5,896 nt of DNA, taken from NCBI GenBank assembly GCA_028688535.1, contig JAQTXY010000139.1, positions 1-5,896 of the forward strand. The letters run 5' to 3'. This DNA comes from Methanothrix sp. (GTDB taxonomy: Archaea > Halobacteriota > Methanosarcinia > Methanotrichales > Methanotrichaceae). The notes beneath the pieces were generated by a model. The model did not search any database and was not told where the DNA came from. It saw nothing but the letters and a program-made list of their open reading frames with translations. The position numbers and the translations under genes are program-made. This document shows positions 5,341 to 5,896 of the stretch, piece after piece; the first letter of the stretch is position 1, and each line of letters starts with the position of its first letter.

Positions 5341-5896
5341 TCACCAGGGCATGGCTATCTCCTCGCTCTTGCCAAGGGCCGCCAGCCTGCCAGCCTGCAG
5401 CACGGCTACCCTGCCGGCCAGCTTGTGACACTGCTCCATGTTATGGGTGGCTAAAATAACCGTTGTCCGGCTCCCGGCCAGGCTGCGTAGGAGGCTATCG
5501 ATAGAAGCCGCGCTCCTGGGGTCCAAATTAGCGGTCGGCTCATCGAGCAGGAGAAGCTCCGGCTGCAGGATTAGAGCTCTGGCCAGGGCAATTCTCTGCA
5601 TCTCACCTCCGGATAGAGTATTGGCATCGCGGCTCTCATAGCCGGACAGCCCGACCATTTCCAGGGCTTCTTCTACCCTTATTTTTTCATATCTTTCTTG
5701 TCTGCCTCGCATCCTCAGGCCGTAGGAGACATTCTCCTTAACGCTGGCCCTGAACATGACCGGCTTTTGAAAGACCATAGCCATCTTGCGCCGCGTGGCA
5801 AGTGCTTCCTTCTCCGGCCTTCCCGAGACTTCTTTGCCGCCAAAGAGGATGGAGCCGGCGGAGGGTTTATCGAGCAGATTGATGAGGCGCAGAAGT
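5341..5896 (-). CDS. Partial ABC importer ATP-binding protein, possibly tungstate/molybdate type
   Basis: The gene enters from the right edge, so the N-terminus including Walker A is missing. The visible part, 184 residues, begins LLRLINLLDKPSAG, the stretch that normally follows directly on Walker A. In order it has the Q-loop (VFQKPVMF, Gln43), the signature LSGGEMQR (94-101), Walker B LLLLDEP with the catalytic Glu (114-120), the D-loop NLDP (123-126) and the H-loop ATHN (His151). All motifs present are intact. The protein hydrolyses ATP to drive a membrane permease, at the cytoplasmic face. KPVMF after the Q-loop glutamine and the LLRLINLLDKP start resemble the phosphate/tungstate importer branch, and the neighbouring Tfx fits molybdenum/tungsten; substrate remains inferred. 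The C-terminus stops soon after GKSEEI, shorter than many importer ATPases. Its permease and binding protein would lie outside the window. Confidence 0.88.
   Translation of the reverse strand, partial: LLRLINLLDKPSAGSILFGGKEVSGRPEKEALATRRKMAMVFQKPVMFRASVKENVSYGLRMRGRQERYEKIRVEEALEMVGLSGYESRDANTLSGGEMQRIALARALILQPELLLLDEPTANLDPRSAASIDSLLRSLAGSRTTVILATHNMEQCHKLAGRVAVLQAGRLAALGKSEEIAMPW

Overview
The window looks like a piece of a methanogenic archaeon's chromosome, most plausibly Methanosarcinales or the Methanothrix-like lineage. The evidence is a Tfx-family regulator (a methanogen-type protein), an archaeal ribose-1,5-bisphosphate isomerase, TATA-like box A elements placed so that several mRNAs would be leaderless or nearly so, one GGTGAT Shine-Dalgarno site, and exported sequon-rich proteins, one with a C-terminal tail like an archaeosortase signal. 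The genus is inferred, not proven.

Layout. Positions 1-1235 hold an AT-rich two-gene block on the minus strand: an exported protein with three beta-trefoil-like repeats, then a multi-pass membrane protein that runs off the left edge. The second gene has no stop inside the window. The two are in the same reading frame, separated by one TAA and five codons. Positions 1390-1959 (minus) encode an unrecognised protein with about four membrane helices, divergent from the ribose-1,5-bisphosphate isomerase gene at 2071-2991 (plus). That is the only plus-strand gene seen.

Positions 3043-4735 (minus) form a row of three exported proteins, in order of transcription: a 103-residue aromatic-rich secreted protein, a 193-residue glycoprotein-like protein with a PGA-type C-terminal sorting/anchor tail, and a 223-residue secreted beta-sandwich-like protein with an odd charged tail. 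Positions 4829-5896 (minus) hold a Tfx-type regulator preceded by the ATPase of an ABC importer. The ATPase runs off the right edge before its Walker A motif.

How they may work together. The isomerase feeds nucleotide-derived ribose 1,5-bisphosphate to type III RuBisCO. Tfx was described as a DNA-binding protein acting on the molybdenum formylmethanofuran dehydrogenase operon, so its position beside an importer ATPase suggests molybdate/tungstate-linked control; the substrate is inferred. The remaining genes look like cell-envelope functions. No RNA gene, CRISPR array or complete mobile element was seen. The most unusual points are the in-frame beta-trefoil/membrane pair with a wobble-only duplicated start, the maturase-like tail of the 223-residue protein, and a 19-codon mini-ORF that ends directly at the tfx start.
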